DNA from: Ignavibacteriales bacterium
GTDB lineage: Bacteria > Bacteroidota > Ignavibacteria > Ignavibacteriales > Melioribacteraceae
Assembly (NCBI GenBank): GCA_020635275.1
Contig: JACKAA010000004.1
Location: forward strand, 372,001 to 436,000
DNA length: 64,000 bases
Reading direction: 5' to 3'
The position numbers and the translations under genes were made by a program. Below are positions 53,424-62,494 of this stretch, in pieces. The notes beneath the pieces are model-generated. The model was not told the origin of the DNA. It ran no database searches and was given only the letters and a program-made list of their open reading frames with translations. Numbering within the stretch: position 1 is the first letter of the stretch; each line of letters starts with the position of its first letter.

Positions 53424-54326
53424 TTAATTAATTATTTTAAAACCAGGAACTCCAACTCGCATTTTGTAAATCGAATTTGTTTCATCTTCAGTAATATAAA
53501 GAGTTTTCAAATCTTCATCGCCAAACTCAACATTACTAGGTTTTTTGCCCGGAGTATTAATTTTTCTTAAAATATCTCCATTTACTGAAATTACAATTAC
53601 AGCTCCTCCTCCAAAATGAGCAACATATAAATTTCCTCTTTCATCAAAATTTATTCCATCCGGATCTCCGCCTGGCAGTTCAACAAAAACTTCCATATTT
53701 GTCAGCTTATCATAAGCATCACTGTCAAATCTAATTATTCTGGATTTTGCCGATTCGCATATATATAATTTATCGTCAATAGGGGAGAAAGCTATTCCAT
53801 TTGGAAATGCTAATGAATCTTTTAGAAGTCTAATTTCAGCAGTTTCAATATTATAGTAAAATATTCTGCCATCAAGTTTATCAATACCATAATTTTTTGG
53901 ATCAGTAAAAAATAAATTTCCATTTTTATCAAATGTCAAATCATTTGGACGGTTTAATGGATTTCCTAAATATCCATCAACTAATATTTCTGTAATTCCA
54001 TTTGAACTAAATTTTAATATTTTGCCATTTCCATAATCAGCCGCAATAATAGTATTTTCATTTATGGCGAAAAGTCCATTTGTTTTTTGAAATGTTGAAT
54101 CTGATGCTAAAAGAAATGTATCAACAACACCATTTTGTATTTTTGTTATCCAGTTTCCATAGCAATTAGAAGAATACAAAGTATTATTGTAATCCCATGT
54201 TATACCTTCCGGAAAATTCTGTTTGTCAACAACCAATTGCCAACCGCTTTGCTGAACTTTTGATGTTGAGCATGAGCTAATTAGACAAAATCCTAATAAA
54301 ATTAGATGTAATAAAAATTTAGTCAT
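53424..54326 (-). CDS. SMP-30/gluconolactonase-like beta-propeller lipoprotein
   Basis: 300 residues with a lipoprotein signal: LILLGFCLISSCSTSK, a lipobox ending at Cys 19. The body is a six-bladed SMP-30/NHL-type propeller (FPEGITWDYNNTLYSSNCYG, NRPNDLTFDKNGNLFFTDPK, AFPNGIAFSPIDDKLYICES, DPDGINFDERGNLYVAHFGG). The last three carry the Glu/Asn/Asp positions that bind the divalent metal in SMP-30 lactonases (PxG, RPND, PNG). Lactone hydrolysis on the periplasmic side is likely but the substrate is unknown. Its start overlaps the end of the universal stress protein gene by 8 bp, so the two are co-transcribed. Confidence 0.78.
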   Translation of the reverse strand: MTKFLLHLILLGFCLISSCSTSKVQQSGWQLVVDKQNFPEGITWDYNNTLYSSNCYGNWITKIQNGVVDTFLLASDSTFQKTNGLFAINENTIIAADYGNGKILKFSSNGITEILVDGYLGNPLNRPNDLTFDKNGNLFFTDPKNYGIDKLDGRIFYYNIETAEIRLLKDSLAFPNGIAFSPIDDKLYICESAKSRIIRFDSDAYDKLTNMEVFVELPGGDPDGINFDERGNLYVAHFGGGAVIVISVNGDILRKINTPGKKPSNVEFGDEDLKTLYITEDETNSIYKMRVGVPGFKIIN

Positions 54327-54792
54327 CTAAAGTAAATTTAAAACCTTTTATAGGTTCGCGTAAAGTTAAAACGGGACACGGTGCTTTTCTCACTACTTTT
54401 TCTGCTGTACTTCCAAACAATAAATGTTCAACACCAGTATGACCATGAGTTGCAATTATAATTAAATCAATATCTAGCTCACTTGCAGTTTCATTAATTT
54501 CAACAAATGGTTTTCCGGTTTTAATAATTGTTTCTACTTCAATTTCTTGACTTATTTCATTCTTTGCCAAATTATTTAATTCTTCTTTAGCTCTTTCATT
54601 CATTTCTAGATCAGCAACAGGAAATGTAACCTGACCCATACTAAAATCTGATGGATAAATTACAGGTTCAACAACATAAACCAAATAGATTTTGGAATTG
54701 AATTTTTTTGAAAAATTAACAGCATATCTGAGTGCATTTTTCGAGTAGTTAGAAAAATCAATCGGCACTAAAATTTTATTAATAGTATCCAT
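54319..54792 (-). CDS. Universal stress protein (UspA family)
   Basis: 157 residues. The start ILVPIDFSNYSKNALRYAVN and the ATP-binding loop ATHGHTGVEHLLFGSTAEKV followed by VRKAPCPVLTLR are diagnostic of UspA-type proteins of the nucleotide-binding class (G-2x-G-9x-G-S/T). The family modulates stress survival and energy state, mostly cytoplasmic. It is first in a two-gene operon with the SMP-30-like lipoprotein. AGGAG is present before the start. Confidence 0.93.
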   Translation of the reverse strand: MDTINKILVPIDFSNYSKNALRYAVNFSKKFNSKIYLVYVVEPVIYPSDFSMGQVTFPVADLEMNERAKEELNNLAKNEISQEIEVETIIKTGKPFVEINETASELDIDLIIIATHGHTGVEHLLFGSTAEKVVRKAPCPVLTLREPIKGFKFTLDD

Positions 54793-54846
54793 TTTTTGAT
54801 CTCCTAAATTAGAAAGTTATATGGTATTGTAAGAAATTATTTTTAA

Positions 54847-55599
54847 TTAATCAAATATTCCGGATTCTGCAACTCTCCAAATTTTTTGACATGAAAATTT
54901 ATTTTCGTAAAGTGATCTTCCAACTATTACTGAATCAATACCAAATTGAGAAGCATTTTGCACCGCTATTAAATCTTGATAACCGCTAATTCCGCCCGAA
55001 AGAGTAACTCGGCAATTAGTAATTTCTGCTACATCTTTACATAAATTAATATTTGGACCTTCAAGCATTCCATTTCTTTTTACATCAGTCACAATTAATC
55101 TATTAACTCCAATTTCAGATAATCTTTTTGCATAATCAACAGCTAATATTCCGGTTTTTTCCTTTCTTCCTTTTACAACTAATTCATTATCAATTACATC
55201 AATTGCAGCAGAAATTTTTTGCGGTCCGAATTTTTCAAATATTTTAATAAATTCATCTTGATTAGTATACGCAAGTGATCCAATTACAAGTCTGAAAGCT
55301 CCAAGATTCAATGCTTCTTCTGCATCATTAATATCTGAGATACCGCCGCCAAACTCTACAGGAATGATAACAGATTCACAAATTTCACCAAGAATATCAA
55401 AGTTTTTATGTGAATGTTCATGGGAAGAATCAAAATCTACTACATGAATAACTTTCGCATTTTCTGATCTCCAAATCATTGCCATTTCTACCGGATCATC
55501 ACCATACTCTTGACAGCCGAGTTCAGGAATACCCTGAACTACCCGAACTGTTTTTCTGTCTTTAATATCTATAGAAGGAATAACTAAAATCTTCTGCAT
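54847..55599 (-). CDS. hisA: HisA-like phosphoribosylformimino-AICAR ribotide isomerase
   Basis: 250 residues, a (beta/alpha)8 barrel of the HisA/HisF family. The N-terminal catalytic Asp is D11 (PSIDI), and the second is D134 (AAIDV). Phosphate-binding motifs are VEFGGGISD and TLSGGISG, with IVGRSLYENKF at the end, as in HisA. HisA normally reads HVVDLDGA here; this protein has HVVDFDSSHEHSHKNFD, and DVKRNGMLEGPN replaces TDISRDGTLxGPN, so a paralogue with another sugar-isomerase role is possible. No other histidine gene is near. It begins one base after the acyl-CoA dehydrogenase stop, so they are co-transcribed, an unusual pairing. Confidence 0.75.
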   Translation of the reverse strand: MQKILVIPSIDIKDRKTVRVVQGIPELGCQEYGDDPVEMAMIWRSENAKVIHVVDFDSSHEHSHKNFDILGEICESVIIPVEFGGGISDINDAEEALNLGAFRLVIGSLAYTNQDEFIKIFEKFGPQKISAAIDVIDNELVVKGRKEKTGILAVDYAKRLSEIGVNRLIVTDVKRNGMLEGPNINLCKDVAEITNCRVTLSGGISGYQDLIAVQNASQFGIDSVIVGRSLYENKFSCQKIWRVAESGIFD

Positions 55600-56739
55600 C
55601 TAAATTTTCCATTCACCATTATTTTTAATGGTTTTTCTGCTAATTACTAATTTTTGAATTTCACTTGTACCTTCAAATATACGTAAAATTCTAGCATCTC
55701 TGTAAAATCTTTCAATCGGCAATTCTCTAGAAAATCCCATTCCGCCATGAATTTGAAGAGCAATATCTGCTACTTCCGAAACTGCTTCTGAGCAATATAA
55801 TTTTACAATAGCAGCTTCCTGCATTACATCTTTATGTTCGTCATATTTTTGAGCAACTTTATATAACATACTTTCCATTGCATATATTTTTGTTGTCATT
55901 TCAGCAATCATAAATTGAATTGCTTGAAATTTGGAAATAGATTGTTCAAATTGTTTTCTTTCGTTAGCAAAAATAACGGAAAGACGAAGCATTTCTTTTG
56001 AAGCTCCTAAACTTGCGGCACCAATTCCAATTCTGCCAGCATCAAGAGTTTTCATTGCAATTACAAAACCGCGTCCTTCTGTACCCATAATATTTTCTTT
56101 TGGAATTTCAACATTATCAAATGTTATTGTATTTGTGGCACTTCCTTTTATTCCTAATTTTTTTTCATTTGCTCCAACACTTAATCCAGGAAAATCTTTT
56201 TCAACAACAAAACCGGTTATGCCTTTTTCAGTTCTGGCAAAGACAGAAAATACATCGGCAATTGCACCGTTAGTAATCCATATTTTTTGACCGTTTAAAA
56301 TCCATTTATTACCATCAAATTTAGCTGTAGTTTTTAAGTTAAAAGCATCAGAGCCTGCTTCTGGTTCAGTTAAAGCAAAAGCTGCAATTTTCTTACCGGC
56401 TGTTAAATCAGGCAAATATTTTTGTTTTAAATTTTCATCGCCGCCTAAATAAATTGCGTTGGTCCCAATTGATTGGTGAGCCCCTATAAATGTTGCAGTA
56501 GAACCGCAAGCTTTTGTTACTTCTTCTTGAGCTAAACAAAAACCATATTCGCCAAAACCTCCGCCGCCATATTCTTCAGGAAAAGCTGTTCCTAATAATC
56601 CAACTTCAGCTAATTTATTAATTAGTTCTTTTGGAATTTCTTCATTTTCATCAATTTTTGCAGCTAATGGTCTAATTTCAGCATCTGTGAATTCTTTTAC
56701 CATTTCTCTCAGCATTTGAAGATCATCTTTGCTTGTCAT
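55600..56739 (-). CDS. Acyl-CoA dehydrogenase (short/branched-chain type)
   Basis: 379 residues, the usual length. It shows the three domains: an N-terminal helical domain; a middle beta domain with the FAD/substrate signature FALTEPEAGSDAFNLKT and WITNGAIADVFSVFA; and a C-terminal helical domain with LQIHGGMGFSRELPIERFYR then DARILRIFEGTSEIQKLVIS. The catalytic Glu lies in IFEGTSEIQ, where most short-chain and medium-chain enzymes have it. It oxidises acyl-CoA to enoyl-CoA with ETF as acceptor. No ETF or other beta-oxidation gene adjoins it. It is directly followed by the hisA-like gene. Confidence 0.93.
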   Translation of the reverse strand: MTSKDDLQMLREMVKEFTDAEIRPLAAKIDENEEIPKELINKLAEVGLLGTAFPEEYGGGGFGEYGFCLAQEEVTKACGSTATFIGAHQSIGTNAIYLGGDENLKQKYLPDLTAGKKIAAFALTEPEAGSDAFNLKTTAKFDGNKWILNGQKIWITNGAIADVFSVFARTEKGITGFVVEKDFPGLSVGANEKKLGIKGSATNTITFDNVEIPKENIMGTEGRGFVIAMKTLDAGRIGIGAASLGASKEMLRLSVIFANERKQFEQSISKFQAIQFMIAEMTTKIYAMESMLYKVAQKYDEHKDVMQEAAIVKLYCSEAVSEVADIALQIHGGMGFSRELPIERFYRDARILRIFEGTSEIQKLVISRKTIKNNGEWKI

Positions 56740-56922
56740 TTTTCTCCGTATTTACAGTTATAAAAAAATATAAACTTAAGTATAACATAAAAAAAAACAA
56801 TGTGCGGTGATGTTAATGATTTTTTGGTGACAAAATAAGTTAAAAACAAAATTTAGCTCTTAAAAATAATACTTGCTTGTCGATAATTAAATTCAAGTAC
56901 TTAAAAATAAAAGGGGAACGTA

Positions 56923-57318
56923 ATGCAAAAATTAGTTGAAAATGAATATGCTACTTTAAAAGTTTATCAAGAGAAAAAAATTGTTCATCACGAATTTCAC
57001 AAGTTTATGTTTGGTGATAATTTTAAGAATTTTATGTTAAAGGCAGCAGATGTATTTGTTCAGAATCATTGTCACAAATGGCTTTCTGATGACAGAGGAA
57101 ATTCTGCATTGAGACAAGAAGATTTAGAATGGGCTCAACAAAATTGGGAACCAAAAATATTTAAAGCCGGCTGGAAATTTTGGGCAATTGTTTTACCGGA
57201 AAAGGTTGTAGGTAAAATGAGTATGAAAGGAATTATTGACAGATACAAACAAATGGGCGTGACTGTTAATATTTTTAGCGATCCTAATTTAGCTCTAGCT
57301 TGGTTAGAAAAACAATAA
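56923..57318 (+). CDS. SpoIIAA/STAS-like conserved small protein
   Basis: 131 residues with a GGGGAAC Shine-Dalgarno 6 nt before the ATG. The fold pattern resembles SpoIIAA-like (DUF3478-type) proteins of Bacteroidota: an early beta strand (ATLKVYQEKKIVHHEFHKFM), a helix, WLSDDRGNSALRQEDLEWAQ, FWAIVLPEKVVGKMSMKGII and FSDPNLALAWLEKQ. A strand/helix alternation typical of STAS domains is visible. Function unknown; no partner gene. A terminator follows. Confidence 0.6.
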   Translation: MQKLVENEYATLKVYQEKKIVHHEFHKFMFGDNFKNFMLKAADVFVQNHCHKWLSDDRGNSALRQEDLEWAQQNWEPKIFKAGWKFWAIVLPEKVVGKMSMKGIIDRYKQMGVTVNIFSDPNLALAWLEKQ

Positions 57319-57344
57319 AAAATTATTTTTATATTTTTACATTT

Positions 57345-57370
57345 AAGGTCTCTTTATGAGGCCTTTTTTA
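57345..57370 (+). terminator. Intrinsic terminator between convergent genes
   Basis: AAGGTCTC and GAGGCCTT (one mismatch) around a 5-nt loop, followed by six T's on the plus strand. It closes the gene at 56923-57318. The stop of the minus-strand enolase-superfamily gene lies within its tail at 57368. Confidence 0.75.
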
Positions 57371-58474
57371 TTTAAATAATTCTTTTCTTACCGTAACAGA
57401 ATCCAACATTTTTTGATTTATATTTACTCCAATTCCAGGCAGTTTAGGAACATCCATTGTGCCGTCAGAATTTATAACAAATTCAGGATCAACAATATCA
57501 TTTTTATAATATCTTTTACTTGCAGAAATATCACCAGGCAAAGTAAAGTTTGGAAGTGAAGCGAGTGCAACATTTCCAGCTCTGCCAATTCCGCTCTCCA
57601 ACATTCCGCCGTGCCAGACCGGAATATTTTTACTCTGGCAATAATCATGTATTAATTTTGATTCAGTAAATCCGCCAACTCTGCCAGGCTTGATATTAAT
57701 TATTTTACAGCTGTTTAGGTCAATTGCCGCTTTTGTATCTGCAAGTGAATGAATACTTTCATCTAAACAAATAGGCGTTTTTATTTCTTTCTGTAATTTG
57801 GAATGTTCATAAATGTCATCATAAGCTAACGGTTGTTCAATGAGCAGTAAACTGTAATTATCCATTTCCTTAAATAAATTTAAATTGCTTAAATTATATG
57901 CTGAGTTTGCATCAACCTGAAGTAAAATATCCGGAAATTCTCTTCTTAATGATTTAATGTATTGGATATCTTCTCCGGGAGCTATTTTAATTTTTATTCT
58001 TTTATATCCTTCACCAAGATAGTTTTCAACTTTATTAATAAGTTCATTTTCATCGGATTGAATTCCAATACTGACTCCAACATCAATTTTTTCTCTAGTT
58101 CCACCTAGATATTTGGATAGAGATAAATTTTTTGATTTGGCAAATAGATCCCATAAAGCTGCTTCCAATCCGGCTTTTGCCATTCTATGTCCACGGACTT
58201 TTTCCCAAATTGCAATAGCATCAGAAATATTTTGAAGATTTTTGCCAATAATATCAGGAATCAAAAAATCCTTTAATATATGCCAAGCAGTAGTAACCGT
58301 TTCGTATGAATAAAATGGAGTTGCTTCAGCAACACTTTCACCCCAACCGGTTATTCCTTCAGATTCAACTTTAACTATAATATGTTCTTCATCGTATTCA
58401 ACACCCATGGATGTTTTGAATGGAGAAACAAGTTCCATTTTTATGTGATAAAGTGAGATGTGTTCTATTTGCAT
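57368..58474 (-). CDS. menC: o-Succinylbenzoate synthase / N-succinylamino acid racemase (enolase superfamily)
   Basis: 368 residues with enolase-superfamily landmarks of the MenC/NSAR subgroup. These are the general base Lys in YKRIKIKIAPG (KxK), metal ligands Asp in LLQVDANSAY, Glu in LLIEQPL and Asp in CLDESIHS, and the second catalytic Lys in INIKPGRVGG. The N-terminal capping domain has ELVSPFKTSMG. The family makes o-succinylbenzoate in menaquinone synthesis; many members also racemise N-succinyl amino acids, and the sequence alone cannot separate the two. No other men gene is visible here, which leaves NSAR/dipeptide-type activity open, notably with a peptidase/cyanophycinase operon 600 bp away. 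Confidence 0.85.
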   Translation of the reverse strand: MQIEHISLYHIKMELVSPFKTSMGVEYDEEHIIVKVESEGITGWGESVAEATPFYSYETVTTAWHILKDFLIPDIIGKNLQNISDAIAIWEKVRGHRMAKAGLEAALWDLFAKSKNLSLSKYLGGTREKIDVGVSIGIQSDENELINKVENYLGEGYKRIKIKIAPGEDIQYIKSLRREFPDILLQVDANSAYNLSNLNLFKEMDNYSLLLIEQPLAYDDIYEHSKLQKEIKTPICLDESIHSLADTKAAIDLNSCKIINIKPGRVGGFTESKLIHDYCQSKNIPVWHGGMLESGIGRAGNVALASLPNFTLPGDISASKRYYKNDIVDPEFVINSDGTMDVPKLPGIGVNINQKMLDSVTVRKELFK

Positions 58475-58533
58475 TTTACTTTTTATTTGTTAAATAATCA
58501 GAATGAATATTTACGAAATTTTTTTAAAAAATT

Positions 58534-58938
58534 CTATCTTGGCTCAAAATCAACATTATCCCAATATTCATCTGAGTAATTATAAAAAATTTCTTCACCT
58601 GGTTTAATATTTTTTATAGCCGCAATTCTAGATGTCTTCCATCTTGTTGAAACAATAATTTCAGCATTTGGTTTATTTGAATGATTTATAAAACTTGCAA
58701 ATCCTGAACCTTTACCTTCACCAAGAATGTAGCAATTTTTTGTTACTGTCATAATATATTTAGACGAAATATAAGGTTCACGTTCAATTTGTTTGGCAGT
58801 CAAATATTTGCCGGTGTAATATCCAATATGATCACCTTTATTAATTCTCACTTTAGCAAATAAACCTTTACCAGCATTTTTTATACTTGATTTTTTTACT
58901 TCAAATTTTTCTTTCCATTTTGAATCATCAAACGGCAT
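58534..58938 (-). CDS. SET domain-containing protein
   Basis: 134 residues that are nearly all SET domain. The start is KSSIKNAGKGLFAKVRINKG (post-SET-less, beginning at the first strand). The SAM/lysine channel motif GSGFASFINHSNKPNAEI corresponds to the RFINHS-C/N-PN signature, and IKPGEEIFYNYSDEYW carries the catalytic Tyr region (GEE-YxY). Such small bacterial SET proteins are putative protein-lysine methyltransferases, often of unknown substrate. It lies between menC and a divergent M20 peptidase. Confidence 0.88.
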   Translation of the reverse strand: MPFDDSKWKEKFEVKKSSIKNAGKGLFAKVRINKGDHIGYYTGKYLTAKQIEREPYISSKYIMTVTKNCYILGEGKGSGFASFINHSNKPNAEIIVSTRWKTSRIAAIKNIKPGEEIFYNYSDEYWDNVDFEPR

Positions 58939-59106
58939 GGCTTTCCTTAAAAATTAAGATGCAAAGATAAAACATTATTTTATTAGATAAAACAATGCGT
59001 AAGATTAGCCGCGAAGAAATAAAAATATTCTTGCTTTAAGATAAAATATTTTGTAATCTGTAACAGTAATTACAAAGATAATTAGCACTGTAAAAAATAT
59101 TACAAT

Positions 59107-60198
59107 ATGAAAACAATCAGGATTATAGAAATATTTTTAGAGCTAGCTGGAATTAGTGGAGTTTCATCATTTGAAAAACCAGTTGCAGATTATATTAAGA
59201 AATTTATTACAAATTTAGGTCTGATAATAGATGAAGACAGTGCAGCTGAATTTACCAAAAGCAATACTAATAATTTAATTTGTAAAATTGGCACAGGCGG
59301 CAAATTTGTTTTAGTCGCTCACATGGATACTGCAAGACCGACCGATAATCTTAATCCGATTATAATGGCAGACAAAATTGTTTCTTCCGGTGATACAGTT
59401 TTAGGTGTAGATAATAGAGCAGGCATTGCAGTTTTACTTTTCACATTAGAGCACATATTAAAAGAAAATATTCAGGTAAAGGATTTTACAATTGCATTTA
59501 CAACTTGTGAGGAAACAACATTATTCGGATCAAAACATTTAGGGATAAATGGAAATATTAATCATGCTTTTGTTTTTGATTCAGGTTATAGACCAGGAAA
59601 TTTTATTTATTCAGCATGCGGTGCGTTAGGATTCAAAATTAAAATTATCGGTAAAGCTTCACACTCCGGTATTTCACCAGAAAAAGGAATAAATGCTTTA
59701 TCAGTTGCTGCAAGTGCAATTTCAAAATTTAGTTGGGGAAGATTAGACGAAGAAACAACTATGAATATTGGTCTTTTCAAAAGTGGATCGGCAGTTAATG
59801 TTATTCCGGAATCCGCTGAATTAGAAGGAGAAATACGATCTTTTAACATTCAAAAAGTAGAAAATCAATTTGAAAAAGTAATAGAAATTTTTAAATCTGA
59901 AGCAGAAAAGTTAAATGCCAAAATTGAATATGAATATTTCTGGGATTTTAAACCATATACAGTTTCGCAAGATTCTGAAGTTTATATGAAAACCGTAAAT
60001 GCAATTAAGAAAGTAGGATTAGAAGCAATTCCTAAAATTTCACTCGGCGGCAGTGATGCAAATTCACTAAATGCAAGAGGCATAACTTCAGTTAATCTTG
60101 GTATAGGTGCTCAAAATCCTCATTCAAATGAAGAATTTATTTTTATAGAAGATTTAATTAAATCATCTGAAATAGCGCTTGAACTAATAAAAAAATAA
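59107..60198 (+). CDS. M20 family metallopeptidase (PepT-like)
   Basis: 363 residues. Metal-binding motifs of clan MH/M20 enzymes are present: VLVAHMDTARP (His and the catalytic Asp), TVLGVDNRAGIAV (bridging Asp), TTCEETTLFGSKHL (Glu pair), FDSGYRPG (Asp) and ending GIGAQNPHSNEEF (His). It is close to the peptidase T/tripeptidase subgroup and has the dimerisation (lid) domain at about 180-290. It acts on short peptides in the cytoplasm. Six bases separate it from a cyanophycinase gene, and a YfcC transporter follows. A joint role in beta-Asp-Arg or other amino-acid polymer breakdown is inferred. Confidence 0.85.
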   Translation: MKTIRIIEIFLELAGISGVSSFEKPVADYIKKFITNLGLIIDEDSAAEFTKSNTNNLICKIGTGGKFVLVAHMDTARPTDNLNPIIMADKIVSSGDTVLGVDNRAGIAVLLFTLEHILKENIQVKDFTIAFTTCEETTLFGSKHLGINGNINHAFVFDSGYRPGNFIYSACGALGFKIKIIGKASHSGISPEKGINALSVAASAISKFSWGRLDEETTMNIGLFKSGSAVNVIPESAELEGEIRSFNIQKVENQFEKVIEIFKSEAEKLNAKIEYEYFWDFKPYTVSQDSEVYMKTVNAIKKVGLEAIPKISLGGSDANSLNARGITSVNLGIGAQNPHSNEEFIFIEDLIKSSEIALELIKK

Positions 60199-60204
60199 AA
60201 TATT

Positions 60205-61056
60205 ATGAAAAAATATCTTTTTGCACTTGTCACAATCACATTTTATGTAATAAACCTACATGGACAATCAAAAGGTAATTTAGTTATAGTCGGTGGTGTT
60301 CAAACACACGAAATTGTTAAAAAATTTGTTGAACTAGCCGGTGGCTGCGATGCTAAAATTATGGTAATTCCCAATGCCGGATCTGATCCAATAAGATGGA
60401 GTACTGAACAAGTTAATGAATTCAAAGAACTTGGAGCAAATGCTGATTATCTTTTATTCACACGAGAAACTGCTGATGATGAAGAAAATCTTAGAAAAAT
60501 GAGTGAATCAAATTCAGTTTTCTTTTTAGGCGGAGATCAAAGTGATTTAACTCGTGATATGTTGGGTACAAAACTATTAGATAAAGTTTTTGAAATTTAT
60601 AATAATGGTGGAACAGTAGGTGGATCAAGTGCCGGTGCGGCGGTAATGAGTGAAGTCATGATTACCGGAAATGAATTAATCAGAGATGATTCAACCGGAG
60701 CATTTATTACAATTGAAAAAGGAAATATTGAAACAAAACAAGGTTTTGGTTTTCTCAAAACAGTAATTATTGATCAACATTTTTTAAAAAGAAAAAGACA
60801 TAATAGAACTATTGCTGCAATAATTGAACATCCAAATTTAGTTGGAGTTGCAATTGATGAATCGACTGCAATTATTGTTTATCCAAACGATACTTTTGAA
60901 GTTTTTGGGAATAATCAAGTTATGGTTTATGATCCAACAAAAGGAAAAGATATTAGAGAAGATAACAAAGGAAATCTTGGTATTACCGATATGAAATTAC
61001 AAGTATTGATTTCCGGAGATAAATTTGATTTGAAAACAAATGAAGTTATTAAATGA
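60205..61056 (+). CDS. cphB: Secreted cyanophycinase-family peptidase (S51)
   Basis: 283 residues. A signal peptide (MKKYLFALVTITFYVINLHGQS) precedes GNLVIVGGVQTHEIVKKFVE. The nucleophile elbow GGTVGGSSAGAAVMSEV holds the catalytic Ser of the S51 family, with SDLTRDML before it and QHFLKRKRHNRTIAAII afterwards, as in cyanophycinases. The signal peptide implies an extracellular or periplasmic enzyme that would release beta-Asp-Arg dipeptides from cyanophycin made by others. Its stop overlaps the transporter start by 4 bp, and the M20 peptidase is 6 bp upstream. An alpha-aspartyl dipeptidase (PepE) is the less likely alternative, as PepE is shorter and cytoplasmic. Confidence 0.87.
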   Translation: MKKYLFALVTITFYVINLHGQSKGNLVIVGGVQTHEIVKKFVELAGGCDAKIMVIPNAGSDPIRWSTEQVNEFKELGANADYLLFTRETADDEENLRKMSESNSVFFLGGDQSDLTRDMLGTKLLDKVFEIYNNGGTVGGSSAGAAVMSEVMITGNELIRDDSTGAFITIEKGNIETKQGFGFLKTVIIDQHFLKRKRHNRTIAAIIEHPNLVGVAIDESTAIIVYPNDTFEVFGNNQVMVYDPTKGKDIREDNKGNLGITDMKLQVLISGDKFDLKTNEVIK

Positions 61057-62462
61057 GTTTGACTAAAAGTAAATTTAAATTCAAAGTACCCAATACGTAT
61101 CTTTTAATATTCTCTCTATTAGTATTAATTGCTGCATTAACCTGGATTATTCCAGGCGGCGAATATGAAAGATCAATAGTGAATGGAAGAGAAATTGTTG
61201 TTCAAAATTCATTTAAATATATTGATAATAATCCGCAAGGTATATTTGCTTTATTCATTGCTCCATTAAAAGGTTTTGAAGAAGCAGCATTAATAATTGG
61301 ATTTGTTCTGATTGTTGGCGGCGCTTTCAATGTTCTTGCAAAAACCGATGCAATAAATTCTCTAATTAATAAATTAGCAAAAGCACATAAAAACTCTCCT
61401 TTATTGCGCAGAATGTTTATTCCAATCTTGATGTTATTATTTTCACTTGGCGGTGCGACATTTGGAATGAATGAAGAAATTATTCCATTTGTATTAATCT
61501 TAGTCCCAATTTGCTTGGGTTTAGGTTACGATTCAATTATTGGTGTCGCAATTCCATTAGTTGGAGCTCACATTGGATTTGCCAGTGCATTTTTAAATCC
61601 TTTTAATGTTGGTATTGCTCAAGGAATTGCGGAAGTTCCATTGTTTTCTGGAGTTGGATACAGAGTTATTAGTTGGGCAATTTCAACATTAGTCGCAATT
61701 TTGTTTCTTATGTATTATGTAAAAAAAATATCAAAGAATCCTAAAGTTAGTCCGACATATGAAGAAGATTTAGAAAGAATAAAAAATGAAAAATTTGAGC
61801 AAGTTAATAATGCTGATTCAGAATTTACGTTAAAACATAAAATTGTTTTATCAACATTTGTAATATCATTAGTACTCCTTGTTGTTGGTGTAGTTAATTT
61901 GGGATGGTATATAGAAGAGATTGCTGCTTTATTTTTTATAATGGGGATTGTTGTTGGAATTATTGGCGGATTAAAAAGCGATGTTTTGATTAAAAGTTTT
62001 ATTGACGGAGCGAAAGATTTAGTAGGAACTGCATTAATTATTGCATTAGCAAGAGCCACACTTGTAATTTCAAGAGATGGACAAATTATTGATACAATCC
62101 TTTATGGATTATCACCATTTATTCAATCATCATCTCCAATTTTTGCATCACAAAAAATGTTTGTTGTGCAGGCAGTAATAAATTTCTTTGTACATTCGGG
62201 AAGCGGGCAAGCTGCTTTAACAATGCCGATAATGGCTCCGCTTGCAGATTTGGCAGGAGTTTCAAGACAAACTGCAATTCTTGCTTTTCAATTTGGTGAA
62301 TATACAAATATCATCATTCCAACATCGGCCGTAACAATGGGTGCTTTGTCAATGGCAAAAGTTCCTTGGGATAAATGGGCAAAATGGGTAATTCCGTTAC
62401 AAATAATTTTAATGCTATTAGGTTTATTATTATTAATTCCGCCAAACTTAATTGGCTGGTAG
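61053..62462 (+). CDS. YfcC-family (DcuC-like) transporter
   Basis: 469 residues, about 11 to 12 transmembrane helices. N-terminal LTWIIPGGEYERSIVNGREI is typical of the YfcC/arginine-ornithine antiporter-like group, and LIIGFVLIVGGAFNVLAKTD and the conserved region NFFVHSGSGQAALTMPIMAP and GEYTNIIIPTSAVTMGALSM match. Substrates proposed for the family are amino acids, basic amino acids or dipeptides, and C4-dicarboxylates. Its ATG overlaps the cyanophycinase stop (ATGA), which couples it with a secreted peptidase releasing Asp-Arg. Uptake of arginine, aspartate or the dipeptide is therefore the best inference. Confidence 0.85.
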   Translation: MSLTKSKFKFKVPNTYLLIFSLLVLIAALTWIIPGGEYERSIVNGREIVVQNSFKYIDNNPQGIFALFIAPLKGFEEAALIIGFVLIVGGAFNVLAKTDAINSLINKLAKAHKNSPLLRRMFIPILMLLFSLGGATFGMNEEIIPFVLILVPICLGLGYDSIIGVAIPLVGAHIGFASAFLNPFNVGIAQGIAEVPLFSGVGYRVISWAISTLVAILFLMYYVKKISKNPKVSPTYEEDLERIKNEKFEQVNNADSEFTLKHKIVLSTFVISLVLLVVGVVNLGWYIEEIAALFFIMGIVVGIIGGLKSDVLIKSFIDGAKDLVGTALIIALARATLVISRDGQIIDTILYGLSPFIQSSSPIFASQKMFVVQAVINFFVHSGSGQAALTMPIMAPLADLAGVSRQTAILAFQFGEYTNIIIPTSAVTMGALSMAKVPWDKWAKWVIPLQIILMLLGLLLLIPPNLIGW

Positions 62463-62494
62463 AAATTTCTTAACAACAAATCAAAGGGGGTTTT

